Source of the DNA: Hungatella sp. UBA7603
GTDB lineage: Bacteria > Bacillota > Clostridia > Lachnospirales > Lachnospiraceae
DNA: 64,000 nucleotides
Direction of reading: 5' to 3'
Assembly (NCBI GenBank): GCA_002478865.1
Contig: DLJZ01000029.1
Coordinates: forward strand, 52,251 to 116,250
The position numbers and the translations under genes were made by a program. The notes under the pieces were generated by a model that worked only from the letters and a program-made list of their open reading frames with translations, ran no database searches and was not told the origin of the DNA. Shown piece by piece: positions 32,998 through 42,638 of the stretch. The number at the start of each line of letters is the position of its first letter. The stretch's first letter is position 1.

Positions 32998-34023
32998 TTA
33001 TTTTTCTGTGACCAGCCACTCTTCATTCTCATCATCGCTTCTAAAATTGTAAAATCCATAAGATTTATCCAAAAGGATCCTTCCAGACAGTTCTTCATCC
33101 TTAACATAGACCCTTTCAGCGCCGTTTCTCACGGCCTGATGAACCACTCGAATCAGCAAACGGTCGAAGTCCTCTTGACGGCATCGATGTATGGTAAGAT
33201 AGGCTTTCTTCTGAGAAACAAGCTCCTCCTGAGAAAGAGTATAACTCCATTCCTTATTCTCTCCCCGAATCTCTTTTTTAGGTTCTTTTTCATAATCCAG
33301 GCTGACCAGAGTGAGACCTCTTGCTGCTGCCTTTGGCCCTGCTGCATTTCTATCCCTGGCATCAAGAATCTCTTCCATATAAGAAGGGGGATAAACGCCC
33401 ATTCCTACCGCCATCAAGGTTCCTGCTATAATCCGAACCATGTTATATAGAAATCCACTTCCTACAATACGTATGGTAATCAAATCTCCGGCTCTTTCTA
33501 CGTCCAGGCTATAAATGTTCCTTACCGTCTCTTCCGCCTGTTTACGGGGCGTACAGAAGCTTTTAAAATCATGTTCTCCTACCAGGTAGGATGCTGCTTC
33601 CCGCATTCGATCCGCATCCAATGGATAATAACAAAAATGAGCATAGAGCCTTAAGGTGGGAACCTCAATTTTCCGGTTCATTATTTTATATTCATATGTC
33701 TTCACACAGTTTTGCCTTCTGGGGTGGTAGTCTGGCGCCACCTCCTCTGATTTAATAATTCTAACATCATCAGGCAGCCTGTGATTTAATGCAAAACATA
33801 TTTTATCAGAGGGCATTCTGTTTTCGGTATCAAACACAGCCACATTTCCCTCTGCATGTACTCCGGAATCGGTTCTGCTGGCCCCGATAACGGCTATGGG
33901 TTCCTTTAACAGCTCAGAAAGATACTTATTAAGCACTTCTTCTATGGTAAGCCCATTGATTTGAATCTGCCAGCCACAGTAATTGGTGCCGTCGTAGGCA
34001 ACGATTAACTTTACCCGTTTCAT
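32998..34023 (-). CDS. truA: tRNA pseudouridine synthase A with a C-terminal extension
   Basis: The protein makes pseudouridine at positions 38-40 of the tRNA anticodon arm. The catalytic Asp lies in GASRTDSGVHAEGNVAVF, and RIVGSGFLYNMVRIIAGTLM is the standard C-terminal motif. TruA normally ends near residue 250. Here about 90 further residues follow (from KEPKKEIRGENKEWSY to EEWLVTEK), with predicted alternating helices and strands and no family I recognise. It follows ecfT by 24 bases and is the last gene of the ecfA1-ecfA2-ecfT-truA group. Confidence 0.95.
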   Translation of the reverse strand: MKRVKLIVAYDGTNYCGWQIQINGLTIEEVLNKYLSELLKEPIAVIGASRTDSGVHAEGNVAVFDTENRMPSDKICFALNHRLPDDVRIIKSEEVAPDYHPRRQNCVKTYEYKIMNRKIEVPTLRLYAHFCYYPLDADRMREAASYLVGEHDFKSFCTPRKQAEETVRNIYSLDVERAGDLITIRIVGSGFLYNMVRIIAGTLMAVGMGVYPPSYMEEILDARDRNAAGPKAAARGLTLVSLDYEKEPKKEIRGENKEWSYTLSQEELVSQKKAYLTIHRCRQEDFDRLLIRVVHQAVRNGAERVYVKDEELSGRILLDKSYGFYNFRSDDENEEWLVTEK

Positions 34024-34047
34024 AACTTCTCCTTCTTACGGTATTTC

Positions 34048-34848
34048 TTATCCAATGATTCTGACGCCTGCAATTGCAGCCAGGTATAACACAAAGACAA
34101 GATACGTAACTCCATCTCGTCTCCCATACCGGAGAGGTTTCATCTTCGTTCTTCCTTCTCCGCCTCGATAACATCTAGCTTCCATAGCCATGGCAAGATC
34201 TGTGGCCCGGCGGAAAGCAGAGATAAAAAGGGGAACCAAAAGAGGAATCATATTTTTTGCTTTTTGTATTAAATTTCCTGACTCAAAATCAGCTCCACGT
34301 GCCATCTGGGCCTTCATGATCTTATCTGTCTCTTCTACTAAAATAGGAATAAAGCGAAGTGCGATGGACATCATCATGGCAACCTCATGTACAGGTACTC
34401 TGACCTTATTTAAAAAGTTTAAACTTTTCTCCAGGCCATCCGTAAGCTGATTGGGTGTGGTGGTAAGGGTCATAATAGAGGAACCAACAACCAGATAGAT
34501 GAGTCGAACACCCATAAATGCTGAAATCTGAATTCCTTCTCTTGTTATCTTTATAAAACCCAGTCTAAATATTGCTTCTCCAGGTGTCAAAAACAAGTTG
34601 AAGCTGACACTGATCAGCAAAAGGAATACAATTGCTTTTAATCCCCTCACCATATAAAATAATGGCACTTGGCTCAGCCATATGGCTGATGCCAGGAATA
34701 AGGTAGCAATCAAATATGCCCTGATGTCATTTACAACAAAAAGGGATATAATAAAAACCATAGTACCAAACAGTTTGGTTCTTGGATCCAGCTTGTGAAG
34801 AAAGGAATCCACTGGATAATACTGTCCCAATGTAATATCTTTTAACAT
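34048..34848 (-). CDS. ecfT: energy-coupling factor transporter transmembrane protein EcfT
   Basis: This 266-residue membrane protein has about five helices and the two Ala-Arg-Gly-type coupling motifs (AQMARGADFESG and MEARCYRGGEGRT). It forms the shared ECF module with EcfA1 and EcfA2 and energises several vitamin-binding S components encoded elsewhere. Length and position, just after ecfA2 with 13 bases between, are standard for Firmicutes. No S component lies in this window. Confidence 0.95.
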   Translation of the reverse strand: MLKDITLGQYYPVDSFLHKLDPRTKLFGTMVFIISLFVVNDIRAYLIATLFLASAIWLSQVPLFYMVRGLKAIVFLLLISVSFNLFLTPGEAIFRLGFIKITREGIQISAFMGVRLIYLVVGSSIMTLTTTPNQLTDGLEKSLNFLNKVRVPVHEVAMMMSIALRFIPILVEETDKIMKAQMARGADFESGNLIQKAKNMIPLLVPLFISAFRRATDLAMAMEARCYRGGEGRTKMKPLRYGRRDGVTYLVFVLYLAAIAGVRIIG

Positions 34849-34861
34849 AGTATCTCCTGAT

Positions 34862-35710
34862 CTATTTTGAAAGAAGCCGCAAAATCTCGTCCCTGGCTTC
34901 CTCTATGGTTGTAATATTGGTATCAATTGGTATGCCCCGCTCTTTTAAGGTATGAACCACATAGGTGATCTGAGGCGCCGCAAGACCGATGGCCTCTAAT
35001 TCTTTATAATGCATAAAAACCTCTTTGGGGGTATCATCATACACTTTTTCCCCATGGTTCATGACTAAGATCCGATCCACGTACCGGGCGATATCCTCCA
35101 TGCTGTGAGACACTAAAATGATAGTCATCTTCTGTTCCTTATGAAGCCGCTCTATCTGATCAAGAATCTCATCTCTTCCCTTTGGATCAAGACCTGCAGT
35201 GGGTTCATCTAAGATAAGAACCTCTGGTCTCATGGCAAGAACTCCGGCAATTGCTACGCGGCGTTTCTGACCTCCAGATAAGTCAAAGGGAGAACGCTTA
35301 TAATAGCTTTCATCAAGCCCCACCATAGTAAGAGCTTCCCTGGCCCGGCTTTCTATCTCTTCCTTGGAAAGCTTTTGATTTTTGGGGCCAAAGCATACAT
35401 CAGAAAACACATCTACTTCAAAGAGCTGGTGCTCTGGGTATTGGAATACAAGACCTACATGACTTCTAAGGGCCTGCATATTATATCCAGCTTCGTATAT
35501 ATTTTTACCATTGAAGTAAATGGCTCCGCTTGTCCCACGGATCAATCCATTTAAATGTTGAATCAGGGTTGATTTCCCAGAGCCGGTATGTCCAATAAGC
35601 CCTACAAATTCCCCGTCCTTAATTTCCAAATCTACTTCTTTTAAAGCGTGCTGCTCAAAGGCGGTGCCTTGTCCATAGATGTAATTTAAATGCTCTACTT
35701 TAATGCCCAT
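34862..35710 (-). CDS. ecfA2: energy-coupling factor ATPase EcfA2
   Basis: The 282-residue ATPase has Walker [11 protein letters not shown]-loop region [22 protein letters not shown], signature [13 protein letters not shown], Walker [14 protein letters not shown] and switch [10 protein letters not shown]. The [16 protein letters not shown] start is typical of the EcfA2 paralogue. The ATG at 35710 follows GGAGGAG closely; an upstream ATG at 35758 is unsupported. It overlaps ecfA1 by 11 bases. With EcfA1 it drives the ECF module. Confidence 0.95.
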   Translation of the reverse strand: MGIKVEHLNYIYGQGTAFEQHALKEVDLEIKDGEFVGLIGHTGSGKSTLIQHLNGLIRGTSGAIYFNGKNIYEAGYNMQALRSHVGLVFQYPEHQLFEVDVFSDVCFGPKNQKLSKEEIESRAREALTMVGLDESYYKRSPFDLSGGQKRRVAIAGVLAMRPEVLILDEPTAGLDPKGRDEILDQIERLHKEQKMTIILVSHSMEDIARYVDRILVMNHGEKVYDDTPKEVFMHYKELEAIGLAAPQITYVVHTLKERGIPIDTNITTIEEARDEILRLLSK

Positions 35711-36605
35711 GGTCTCCTCCGTTCTCCAATGCTTCCTTATTTGATAAATGACCATCAAATTTAGGGATCAGATTTTCCATCAGTTCATTAAGGGTCAATA
35801 TTCCATCTGGCAAGTCAATGCCTTCCTTTTTAAGTTCATAAGCAAGCTCTGTTACCTGAGGAACATCCAGTCGATAAGACTTAAGCTCTTCTACCCTTGA
35901 GAAAATCTCTTTGGGCGTTCCATCCATTACGACCTTTCCCTCATCCATAACGATTACACGGTCTGCATCTGTTACCTCTTCCATGTAGTGGGTGATCAAA
36001 AGTACGGTGATGCCTTCTTTCTTATTTAACTCATGAACGGTCTTCACTACTTCCTTCCGGCCGTTAGGGTCTAGCATAGCAGTTGGCTCGTCTAAAACGA
36101 TACACTGAGGGCGCATGGCCATAACTCCTGCAATGGCAACTCTCTGCTTTTGACCTCCAGACAATCTGTTTGGAGACTTAAGCCGGTAAGGGGCCATTCC
36201 AACTGCTGTTAAACTCTCATCCACTCGTCTCCAGATTTCTTCGGTAGGAACTCCCATGTTCTCAGGGCCAAAACCAACATCCTCTTCCACTATATTTCCA
36301 ATGATCTGGTTATCAGGGTTTTGGAAAACCATTCCCGTCCTTTTCCTTACCTCCCACAAGTTCTCCTCTTTGGAAGTATCAAGCCCCTGAATCCATACAG
36401 TCCCTTCTGTAGGCAGTAAGATTGCATTTAACTGCTTTGCAAAGGTAGACTTCCCCGAACCATTGTGTCCCAGGATGGCGATGAACTGTCCAGCCTCAAT
36501 ATCCAGGCTGACATCATCAATGGCACGTTTGATTTCTTCTATATTATCTTCCTCATCTCTTCTGATATAATCAAATATCAGCTTTGACGCTTTTATTATT
36601 CCCAT
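35700..36605 (-). CDS. ecfA1: energy-coupling factor ATPase EcfA1
   Basis: The 301-residue ATPase has Walker [36 protein letters not shown] as the Q-loop region, signature [17 protein letters not shown], Walker [14 protein letters not shown] and switch [10 protein letters not shown], all typical of EcfA1. The ATG at 36605 ([14 protein letters not shown]) has AAAGG seven bases upstream; an ATG at 36635 is less likely. It is first in the ecf operon and has its own promoter about 45 bases upstream. Confidence 0.95.
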   Translation of the reverse strand: MGIIKASKLIFDYIRRDEEDNIEEIKRAIDDVSLDIEAGQFIAILGHNGSGKSTFAKQLNAILLPTEGTVWIQGLDTSKEENLWEVRKRTGMVFQNPDNQIIGNIVEEDVGFGPENMGVPTEEIWRRVDESLTAVGMAPYRLKSPNRLSGGQKQRVAIAGVMAMRPQCIVLDEPTAMLDPNGRKEVVKTVHELNKKEGITVLLITHYMEEVTDADRVIVMDEGKVVMDGTPKEIFSRVEELKSYRLDVPQVTELAYELKKEGIDLPDGILTLNELMENLIPKFDGHLSNKEALENGGDHGH

Positions 36606-36649
36606 GGTAGACCTTTCTGTCATATATTTAAACATTCGTATGCCACATA

Positions 36650-36678
36650 ATTTTAGATGAATAATCCCAATCAGTCAA
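36650..36678 (-). promoter_or_regulatory. promoter of ecfA1-ecfA2-ecfT-truA
   Basis: Minus-strand TTGACT (36673-36678), 17 bases, TAAAAT (36650-36655). It lies after the terminator of the surface-protein genes, so the ecf operon is separated from the ribosomal operon. Confidence 0.65.
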
Positions 36679-36708
36679 GTATCGTCATAAATCTTTTATA
36701 AATACAAA

Positions 36709-36739
36709 AAATGGTACAGAGTTTTTTTCTGTACCATTT
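36709..36739 (-). terminator. terminator after the cell-wall-binding protein pair
   Basis: On the minus strand AAATGGTACAGA pairs with TCTGTACCATTT (12 perfect pairs) around a 7-base loop and is followed by TTTTG. Confidence 0.85.
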
Positions 36740-36751
36740 CTTATATTTTAA

Positions 36752-37780
36752 TTATTGTACCCAAAGACCAGTGCTGTCAACCTTGTAAATATCATTAATT
36801 ACAGTATCGAAAGCCATACTTCCGTCTAGATTCAGGTAATACCATTTATTAGGTTGTGGTTGGATCCAGCCGGAAGCCATATCTCCGTCTGGATTTAAGT
36901 AATACCACTTTTGGTCTAATTTCTGCCAGCCTGTAAGCATTGCACCATCACTACCAAGGCAATACCATTTGTTATTAATAAATTGCCAGCCTGTAACTGC
37001 AAATTGTTCACCATTGAAGTAATACCATTTACCACCAATCATTCTCCAGGCATTGGTTACATAGGAACCGTCTTCACTGCGATACTTCTTTCCGTTCTTG
37101 TACTCAGCCCAAGCTCCGTTTGTTTCTCCCAGCTCCTGAACCACGGAATCGTCAGAGTCAACTGACTCACCTTCCTGTAAATAATCTTCTTCGGAAGAAT
37201 CTTTTAAGATGGCTTTAACAGTATAATAATACTTTCCACCATTATCCATATACTGCAGAAGGTCAACATTGTTTGTTGAAATGGTCATACTTTTAACCCA
37301 AATGCCGCCCTCTTTATATAAAACCACCTGATATCTGGAAGCAAAAGGAACCTTTTTCCAGTTGGCTTTAGTCTTTGCCGAATCACTCCAGCCCGCTTTT
37401 TCCGTATCAGCTAGCTTTGCAACCGGAATATAAGATACCTTGACGATAGTCTCGCCGTCTTCCGCCTTTGCAGAAACCAACTTACCTCCAGTTACTGAGA
37501 AATCAGCATTGGTGTATGTGCCAGGGACGGTTAATGTAGCTATTACCTTTTTCCCCGGCTCCCATTTATCAAAATCTTTATTCCATTCCGGACTCGCCTC
37601 TGAAAAATTAACTGTTACCGATGGATTTTGCACTCCTACGGTCCAGCTACTTTTACTTCCATGATCCAGTCGTATTTTTATGTTACCGGATGCACTGGCT
37701 GTGACTGACATTCCAAGAACCATGACCATACACACAAGCACCAGCCACGCTGCCTTTCCCCGTATCCATCTCATCTGCAT
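36752..37780 (-). CDS. secreted cell-wall-binding-repeat protein (downstream paralogue)
   Basis: The 342-residue protein has a signal peptide (ALVLVCMVMV-like hydrophobic core AWLVLVCMVMVLGMS, cleavage near ASA-S), a beta-rich N-terminal domain (about 35-110), a fibronectin-III-like domain (about 120-200) and five to six cell-wall-binding repeats from about residue 225 (GKWYYFNGEQFAVTGWQ, NKWYCLGSDGAMLTGWQ, QKWYYLNPDGDMASGW). Such repeats bind choline- or glucan-type wall polymers. The ATG at 37780 follows AAAGGAAG; a TTG directly before it is possible. It ends the two-gene surface operon, 17 bases after its paralogue. No enzyme domain is seen. Confidence 0.85.
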   Translation of the reverse strand: MQMRWIRGKAAWLVLVCMVMVLGMSVTASASGNIKIRLDHGSKSSWTVGVQNPSVTVNFSEASPEWNKDFDKWEPGKKVIATLTVPGTYTNADFSVTGGKLVSAKAEDGETIVKVSYIPVAKLADTEKAGWSDSAKTKANWKKVPFASRYQVVLYKEGGIWVKSMTISTNNVDLLQYMDNGGKYYYTVKAILKDSSEEDYLQEGESVDSDDSVVQELGETNGAWAEYKNGKKYRSEDGSYVTNAWRMIGGKWYYFNGEQFAVTGWQFINNKWYCLGSDGAMLTGWQKLDQKWYYLNPDGDMASGWIQPQPNKWYYLNLDGSMAFDTVINDIYKVDSTGLWVQ

Positions 37781-37797
37781 CAACTTCCTTTCCGTTA

Positions 37798-39045
37798 TTA
37801 CTTACGCCAAACACCAGCGCCATCTACCGTAAATCCTCCTATGGTAGTGTTTACTGCCTTTGATCCTTCACCAGGATAGAAATAATACCAGTTTCCGTCT
37901 ATCTGCTTCCAACCTTCTTGCATAGTACCACTGTTATCTGCATAATACCATTTGTTGTTATAATTAATCCAGCCAACTGACATGGCACCTTCAACACCGC
38001 TGGTATTTGATTGATTTAAATAATACCATTTGTTCGCAGAAGACTTAACCCAGCCCTTTAACATAGCTCCATCATTATTAAAATAATACCATACGGAATT
38101 CTTTTGCTGCCAGCCTGTGAGCATATTACCACTGCCATCAAATAAATACCATATGTTATTTATTTGTCCCCAGTTATTCTTTATATAAGAACCATCTGGA
38201 TAACGGTAGGACCAGTTATTGCCATTCTTAATCCAGCCTACGTCCTGACTTGTCACAACTGAGCTGTTACCATTGTCCTGGCCACGTCCATCTGATACTT
38301 TTTCCTGAGGTACATAAGTTTCACCGGACTCTGTCCAATCACTGCTTTTTCCATACTTTGATTCACTGTCTGAAGCTGGAACGGTACGCACTTTAAAGGT
38401 GTAAGTTCCTGCTTTTGTCATATAAGGATAGAAATTATAAGAGGTTGCTTTCAGCTTCTCAACTTTTTTCACAATCGTGCTGCCACGGTATAAATACACA
38501 TCATAGGTGTCAGAGCTTCCATCTACAGAACTCCATTTAGCACTTCCAAGGTTGGAACCAGAATCTCTCCAATCTGCCTCTTCTGGTGATTCATAGGTTC
38601 CTTTAATTGGCTTAAATGTAAATGTTACATATAAGGTATCAGAACCAGATCTATTAGTGGAAACATAGTTTCCTCCTTTGATGCTGACATTGCTGGACTG
38701 ATAGCCACCTTTGAATGCATAGTTATCAGAATCAGTAGCTCTTAAAGTTACCTTCATCTTTGGCTCGGAACCAAGCTTCATCTTTTTATTATCAGAAGTA
38801 ACCCAATCCAAGCTTGTCACTTCGTATTTATCGTTATTGGTATAAACATAATTTCCTGTTTGCTCATTTGTCTTAAAATCAGTCTCAGATGGTAAGGTAT
38901 CTCCCGTCCCGATTTCCTCTAATCCAACATTGATTGTTACGGACGATATAGTCTTTGCTGCCGCGGCAGAAGCCTCAAATGGGACACTTACCCCCAGCAG
39001 GGTGATCAAACACGCCCAGGCCATCACTCTCGTAATATTCTTCAT
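37798..39045 (-). CDS. secreted cell-wall-binding-repeat protein (upstream paralogue)
   Basis: The 415-residue protein has a signal peptide (VMAWACLITLLGVSVPFEASA), an N-terminal beta domain (about 30-135), a fibronectin-III-like domain (about 140-240) and about six cell-wall-binding repeats from residue 275 (NNWSYRYPDGSYIKNNW, SVWYYFNNDGAMLKGW, NKWYYADNSGTMQEGW). It shares the domain order of the next gene and is clearly its paralogue by tandem duplication. The ATG at 39045 follows GGGAGG; the ATG at 39093 is unsupported. It has its own promoter. A role in surface structure or adhesion is likely. Confidence 0.85.
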   Translation of the reverse strand: MKNITRVMAWACLITLLGVSVPFEASAAAAKTISSVTINVGLEEIGTGDTLPSETDFKTNEQTGNYVYTNNDKYEVTSLDWVTSDNKKMKLGSEPKMKVTLRATDSDNYAFKGGYQSSNVSIKGGNYVSTNRSGSDTLYVTFTFKPIKGTYESPEEADWRDSGSNLGSAKWSSVDGSSDTYDVYLYRGSTIVKKVEKLKATSYNFYPYMTKAGTYTFKVRTVPASDSESKYGKSSDWTESGETYVPQEKVSDGRGQDNGNSSVVTSQDVGWIKNGNNWSYRYPDGSYIKNNWGQINNIWYLFDGSGNMLTGWQQKNSVWYYFNNDGAMLKGWVKSSANKWYYLNQSNTSGVEGAMSVGWINYNNKWYYADNSGTMQEGWKQIDGNWYYFYPGEGSKAVNTTIGGFTVDGAGVWRK

Positions 39046-39110
39046 ATAAATTCCTCCCGTTCCTATATTTAATGAATCTGGCAATATAGCCATAATATTC
39101 TATATTTAAC

Positions 39111-39140
39111 ATTATAGCCCGGGAAGCGATTGACCGTCAA
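39111..39140 (-). promoter_or_regulatory. promoter of the surface-protein pair
   Basis: Minus-strand TTGACG (39135-39140), 18 bases, TATAAT (39111-39116). It lies between the rplQ terminator and the first surface-protein gene. Confidence 0.7.
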
Positions 39141-39191
39141 CTTACGATATTCTTTCTTTATTCTTGCTTTTCTCTCAAGAGAATATGAACG

Positions 39192-39231
39192 AAAAAAATC
39201 CCGATAAAGGAGAAACTCCAATATCGGGAAT
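39192..39231 (-). terminator. terminator of the ribosomal superoperon after rplQ
   Basis: On the minus strand ATTCCCGATA pairs with TATCGGGAT around a 15-base loop, followed by TTTTTT. It starts about 12 bases past the rplQ stop. Confidence 0.8.
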
Positions 39232-39242
39232 GTAAAATCTAA

Positions 39243-39779
39243 TTATACAAGCTCAAGAAGAACTTCCATAGCTGCATCACCTTTACGGAGACCGATCTTT
39301 ACGATACGGGTAAATCCACCGTTACGGGAAACATACTTAGGAGCAACCTCATCAAAAAGCTTCTTAGGAAGATCAACAGATTTTGTGTTTTTCTTCTTGC
39401 CTGCAGCTTCAGCCGGAACTTCAGTCACATCATAAAGAACTTTTAACATCTGTCTTCTTGCATGAAGTCTAGAAGGAAGATCTTTTTTGATCTCTTTCTC
39501 TACTTCGTCGTATACGGTAACTTTCTTGCCGTTTACAACTTCTTTGACTCTTTTGCCATCTTTATCTTTACGTGCAACTTTTGCTGTAACTTTAACAATT
39601 TCAAAGTTATCTTTCTCTTTCACTGCTAAAGCAATAAGGCCTTCTGCAACTTTACGGATTTCTTTTGCTCTTGCCTCAGTTGTCACGATTTTGCCATTGT
39701 GTAATAATGCAGTTACCTGGCTTCTGATTAATGCTTTTCTCTGGCTGGAAGTTCTTCCCAGCTTTCTATATCCTGCCAT
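39243..39779 (-). CDS. rplQ: 50S ribosomal protein L17, long form
   Basis: This 178-residue protein has the L17 start MAGYRKLGRTSSQRKALIR and the end GGFTRIVKIGLRKGDAAMEVLLELV. Most L17 proteins are about 120 residues. Here an insertion of some 50-60 charged residues (KVARKDKDGKRVKEVVNGKK onward) separates the conserved halves, as in some Lachnospiraceae. It lines the peptide exit region. The ATG at 39779 follows GGAGGAA; a more distant upstream start at 39806 is not supported. It closes the superoperon. Confidence 0.96.
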   Translation of the reverse strand: MAGYRKLGRTSSQRKALIRSQVTALLHNGKIVTTEARAKEIRKVAEGLIALAVKEKDNFEIVKVTAKVARKDKDGKRVKEVVNGKKVTVYDEVEKEIKKDLPSRLHARRQMLKVLYDVTEVPAEAAGKKKNTKSVDLPKKLFDEVAPKYVSRNGGFTRIVKIGLRKGDAAMEVLLELV

Positions 39780-39896
39780 TATAATATTCCTCCATTTGTG
39801 GAACACAGATACATGCTTCTTCGGTCTTACTGTATCAGTGCTAAATCTCCATGTATTGGGTATGTAAGCACACCCGCCTCAATCCAGAAGGATCAA

Positions 39897-40865
39897 TTAT
39901 ACATTGGAATCATCGCTTGGGTTAAGCTGTAAGCCTAACTCTTTTAACTTGGCTAACACTTCTTCTAAAGACTTGCGGCCAAGGTTACGAACTTTCATCA
40001 TATCCTCAGAAGTGCGGTTGCACAGTTCTTCAACGGTATTGATTCCAGCTCTCTTAAGACAATTGTATGAACGGACAGAAAGCTCCAGCTCATCAATGTT
40101 CATCTCAAGCACTTTTTCCTTCTCATTGTCTTCCTTCTCCACCATGACTTCAGCAGTCTTAGCGTTTTCAGATAAATCAATGAACAGGTTTAAATGCTCG
40201 CTTAATACTTTAGCTGCAAGGCTTACAGCCTCATCTGGTGCTAAAGTACCGTTTGTAAATACATCTAATGCCAACTTATCATAGTCAGTGACCTGACCTA
40301 CTCGGGTGTTCTGTACCGTCATGTTAACGCGTTCTACTGGTGTATAAATAGAATCAACCGCAATTACGCCAATCGGTAAATCTTCACTCTTGTTTTTGTC
40401 TGCACTCACATAGCCACGGCCCTTAGTGATAGTAAGTTCCATATAGAACTTGCTGTCTGTTCCGCCACTAAGTGTAGCGATAACCAGATCCGGGTTCATG
40501 ACCTCAATATCTGGATCAGCCTGGATATCAGCAGCAGTAACAACACCTTCGCCTTCAAACTCGATGTATGCAACTTTAGCTTCGTTGGTATCGCTATTGT
40601 TTCTAATAGATAAGCTCTTGATGTTCATAATGATCTCAGTTACATCCTCTTTTACACCAGGAATAGAACTGAATTCATGCAAAACGCCGTCGATTTTTAC
40701 CTGACTAACTGCAGCTCCCGGTAGGGAAGAGAGCATGATTCTTCTTAAGGAATTACCTAAAGTCGTACCATAACCTCTTTCAAGCGGTTCAACTACAAAC
40801 TTGCCATATTTCTTGTCTTCTGAGATCTCAGCAATCTCAATATTTGGTTTTTCAAAATCGAACAC
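39897..40865 (-). CDS. rpoA: RNA polymerase alpha subunit
   Basis: The 322-residue subunit has the N-terminal dimerisation domain ([41 protein letters not shown]) and the C-terminal DNA-contacting domain ([45 protein letters not shown]). The start is a GTG at 40865, five bases after GGAGGGGC; longer starts lack a site. It lies between rpsD and rplQ as usual in Firmicutes and its level is coupled to that of the ribosomal proteins. Confidence 0.97.
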   Translation of the reverse strand: MFDFEKPNIEIAEISEDKKYGKFVVEPLERGYGTTLGNSLRRIMLSSLPGAAVSQVKIDGVLHEFSSIPGVKEDVTEIIMNIKSLSIRNNSDTNEAKVAYIEFEGEGVVTAADIQADPDIEVMNPDLVIATLSGGTDSKFYMELTITKGRGYVSADKNKSEDLPIGVIAVDSIYTPVERVNMTVQNTRVGQVTDYDKLALDVFTNGTLAPDEAVSLAAKVLSEHLNLFIDLSENAKTAEVMVEKEDNEKEKVLEMNIDELELSVRSYNCLKRAGINTVEELCNRTSEDMMKVRNLGRKSLEEVLAKLKELGLQLNPSDDSNV

Positions 40866-40973
40866 TAATAGCCCCTCCTTTTGGGTAATTTGTATCGAGG
40901 GTCTTATACTCAAACCTTGCCCGGAGGCGAAGGACCCCCGGGCGAAAGCCAGCTTCTATCAACAGACTTTCAA

Positions 40974-41567
40974 TTATTTGGAGTACAACTCGACGATAAG
41001 CATTTCATTCACTGGAACATCAATCTCATCTCTTGTTGGTAACTCTTTAACAGTACCACGTAAATTCTCATGGTCAACATCAAGCCAAGCTGGAACTAAA
41101 CGTCCTGCTGTTGTCTCCTGAACACTTTTGAATCTTGCATTGGTTTTGCATTTTTCTTTTACTTCGATTACATCTCCAACCTTTACTAAGAAAGAAGGAA
41201 TGTTAACGCATTTGCCATTTACAAGAATACTCTTGTGGTCAACCATCTGTCTGGTCTCTCTTCTTGTTCTTCCAAATCCCATACGGAATACTACATTGTC
41301 AAGTCTTCTCTCAAGAAGAGTCATGAGGTTTTCACCAACCATACCATTCATTCTAGAAGCCTTAGCATAGTAGTTACGGAAAGGTCTCTCAAGAACGCCG
41401 TAGATGAACTTAGCTTTCTGCTTTTCTCTAAGCTGAGTGCCGTATTCGCTCATCTTTCTGTTCGCTCTTTTTAATTCTCTTTTGGATTTTTTATCTATTC
41501 CTAAATAGATTGGATCAAGACCAAGGGATCTACATCTTTTAAGAACAGGAACTCTATCAACTGCCAC
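40974..41567 (-). CDS. rpsD: 30S ribosomal protein S4
   Basis: This 197-residue primary 16S-binding protein has the S4 RNA-binding domain (LESRLDN-like LERRLDNVVFRMGF, then VNGKCVNIPSFLVKVGDVIEV). The N-terminus (AVDRVPVLKRCRSLGLDPIYLG) has only one cysteine, so it is the zinc-free form. S4 is a known regulator of this operon in other bacteria. It lies between rpsK and rpoA, 16 bases after rpsK. Confidence 0.97.
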   Translation of the reverse strand: MAVDRVPVLKRCRSLGLDPIYLGIDKKSKRELKRANRKMSEYGTQLREKQKAKFIYGVLERPFRNYYAKASRMNGMVGENLMTLLERRLDNVVFRMGFGRTRRETRQMVDHKSILVNGKCVNIPSFLVKVGDVIEVKEKCKTNARFKSVQETTAGRLVPAWLDVDHENLRGTVKELPTRDEIDVPVNEMLIVELYSK

Positions 41568-41583
41568 TGTAATTTCCTCCTAA

Positions 41584-41985
41584 TTAAACTCTTCTACGTT
41601 TTGGTGGACGACAACCATTATGTGGAACTGGTGTTACGTCCTTTATGCTGGTTACTTCTAATCCGCATGCCTGAAGTGCACGAATAGCTGCTTCACGGCC
41701 TGAACCAGGACCCTTAACCATAACGTCTACTGATTTTAAACCATGTATAAGAGCCGCCTTAGTAGCAGTTTCAGCCGCCATTTGAGCTGCATATGGAGTA
41801 GATTTTCTTGAACCTCTAAATCCCAGACCGCCAGCACTTGCCCAGGATAATGCATTACCCTGTGTATCCGTTAATGTCACAATTGTGTTATTAAAGGATG
41901 ACTGAATGTGTGCTTGTCCGCGTTCAACGTTTTTCTTTACGCGCTTTTTTGTCACTTTTTTAGTAGTGGACACTTTTTTAGCCAT
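41584..41985 (-). CDS. rpsK: 30S ribosomal protein S11
   Basis: This 133-residue protein carries the S11 core ([63 protein letters not shown]) and the conserved basic end [12 protein letters not shown]. It lies on the platform near the mRNA exit. Its N-terminal lysine-rich extension of about 15 residues is normal for clostridia. The gap to rpsM upstream is about 140 bases and holds no clear hairpin terminator. Confidence 0.98.
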   Translation of the reverse strand: MAKKVSTTKKVTKKRVKKNVERGQAHIQSSFNNTIVTLTDTQGNALSWASAGGLGFRGSRKSTPYAAQMAAETATKAALIHGLKSVDVMVKGPGSGREAAIRALQACGLEVTSIKDVTPVPHNGCRPPKRRRV

Positions 41986-42127
41986 TTTAAACTAACCTAC
42001 TTTCTTTTTACTTGCTCCGCCCCGCCCTCATACATAAGAGCCGGCGCAGGGTACGAATATTGAATCCTGTTATTCCTGTTTTTAAAACATGTAACGTGAT
42101 TCTGTATTGTTTGTTTGTTATTGATGC

Positions 42128-42496
42128 CTATTTCTTCTTATTTGCTACAGTTTTTCTTGGGCCTTTTCTTGTTCTTGCGTTGGTCTTAGTTTTCTGACCA
42201 CGAACAGGAAGACTCTTTCTATGACGAATTCCGCGGTAGCAACCGATTTCCTGAAGTCTCTTGATGTTCATAGCGATTTCTCTACGTAAATCACCTTCAA
42301 CTATCTGACTAGCAGTAATTTCTTCTGCAATTCTTTTAACTTCATCGTCTGTTAAATCCTTGACACGAGTGTCAGGACTAACGCCTGCGCTTGTGAGAAT
42401 GCGGTTTGAACTTGTTCTACCAATACCGTAGATATAAGTTAAGCCGATCTCAACACGTTTTTCTCTTGGTAAATCAACACCTGAAATACGAGCCAT
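42128..42496 (-). CDS. rpsM: 30S ribosomal protein S13
   Basis: This 122-residue head protein starts [26 protein letters not shown] and ends with the basic tail [17 protein letters not shown], which contacts the P-site tRNA. The helix-two-turn-helix [24 protein letters not shown] is intact and the length is standard. It follows rpmJ by 28 bases and is transcribed from the promoter between infA and rpmJ. Confidence 0.98.
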   Translation of the reverse strand: MARISGVDLPREKRVEIGLTYIYGIGRTSSNRILTSAGVSPDTRVKDLTDDEVKRIAEEITASQIVEGDLRREIAMNIKRLQEIGCYRGIRHRKSLPVRGQKTKTNARTRKGPRKTVANKKK

Positions 42497-42524
42497 TTGT
42501 GTAGTACACCTCCATTAATATTTT

Positions 42525-42638
42525 TTAACCTTGTCTCTGCTTATGCTTAGGATTTTCACAGATTACTCTGATACTGCCTTTTCTCTTGATGATTTTGCAC
42601 TTTTCGCAAATCGGTTTGACTGATGATCTAACCTTCAC
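42525..42638 (-). CDS. rpmJ: 50S ribosomal protein L36, zinc-binding form
   Basis: A GTG at 42638 opens 37 codons ([20 protein letters not shown] to [11 protein letters not shown]). The zinc ligands Cys11, Cys14, Cys27 and His32 are intact, so this is the C+ form of L36. AAAGGAGAA is five bases upstream. It lies between infA and rpsM, the usual place. It is first after an internal promoter and a structured leader of about 190 bases. Confidence 0.96.
   Translation of the reverse strand: MKVRSSVKPICEKCKIIKRKGSIRVICENPKHKQRQG

Noticed and set aside
33153..33365. Open frames overlapping truA and the many frames opposite ribosomal protein genes
   Set aside because: They are shadows of well-supported genes, without ribosome sites or family matches.
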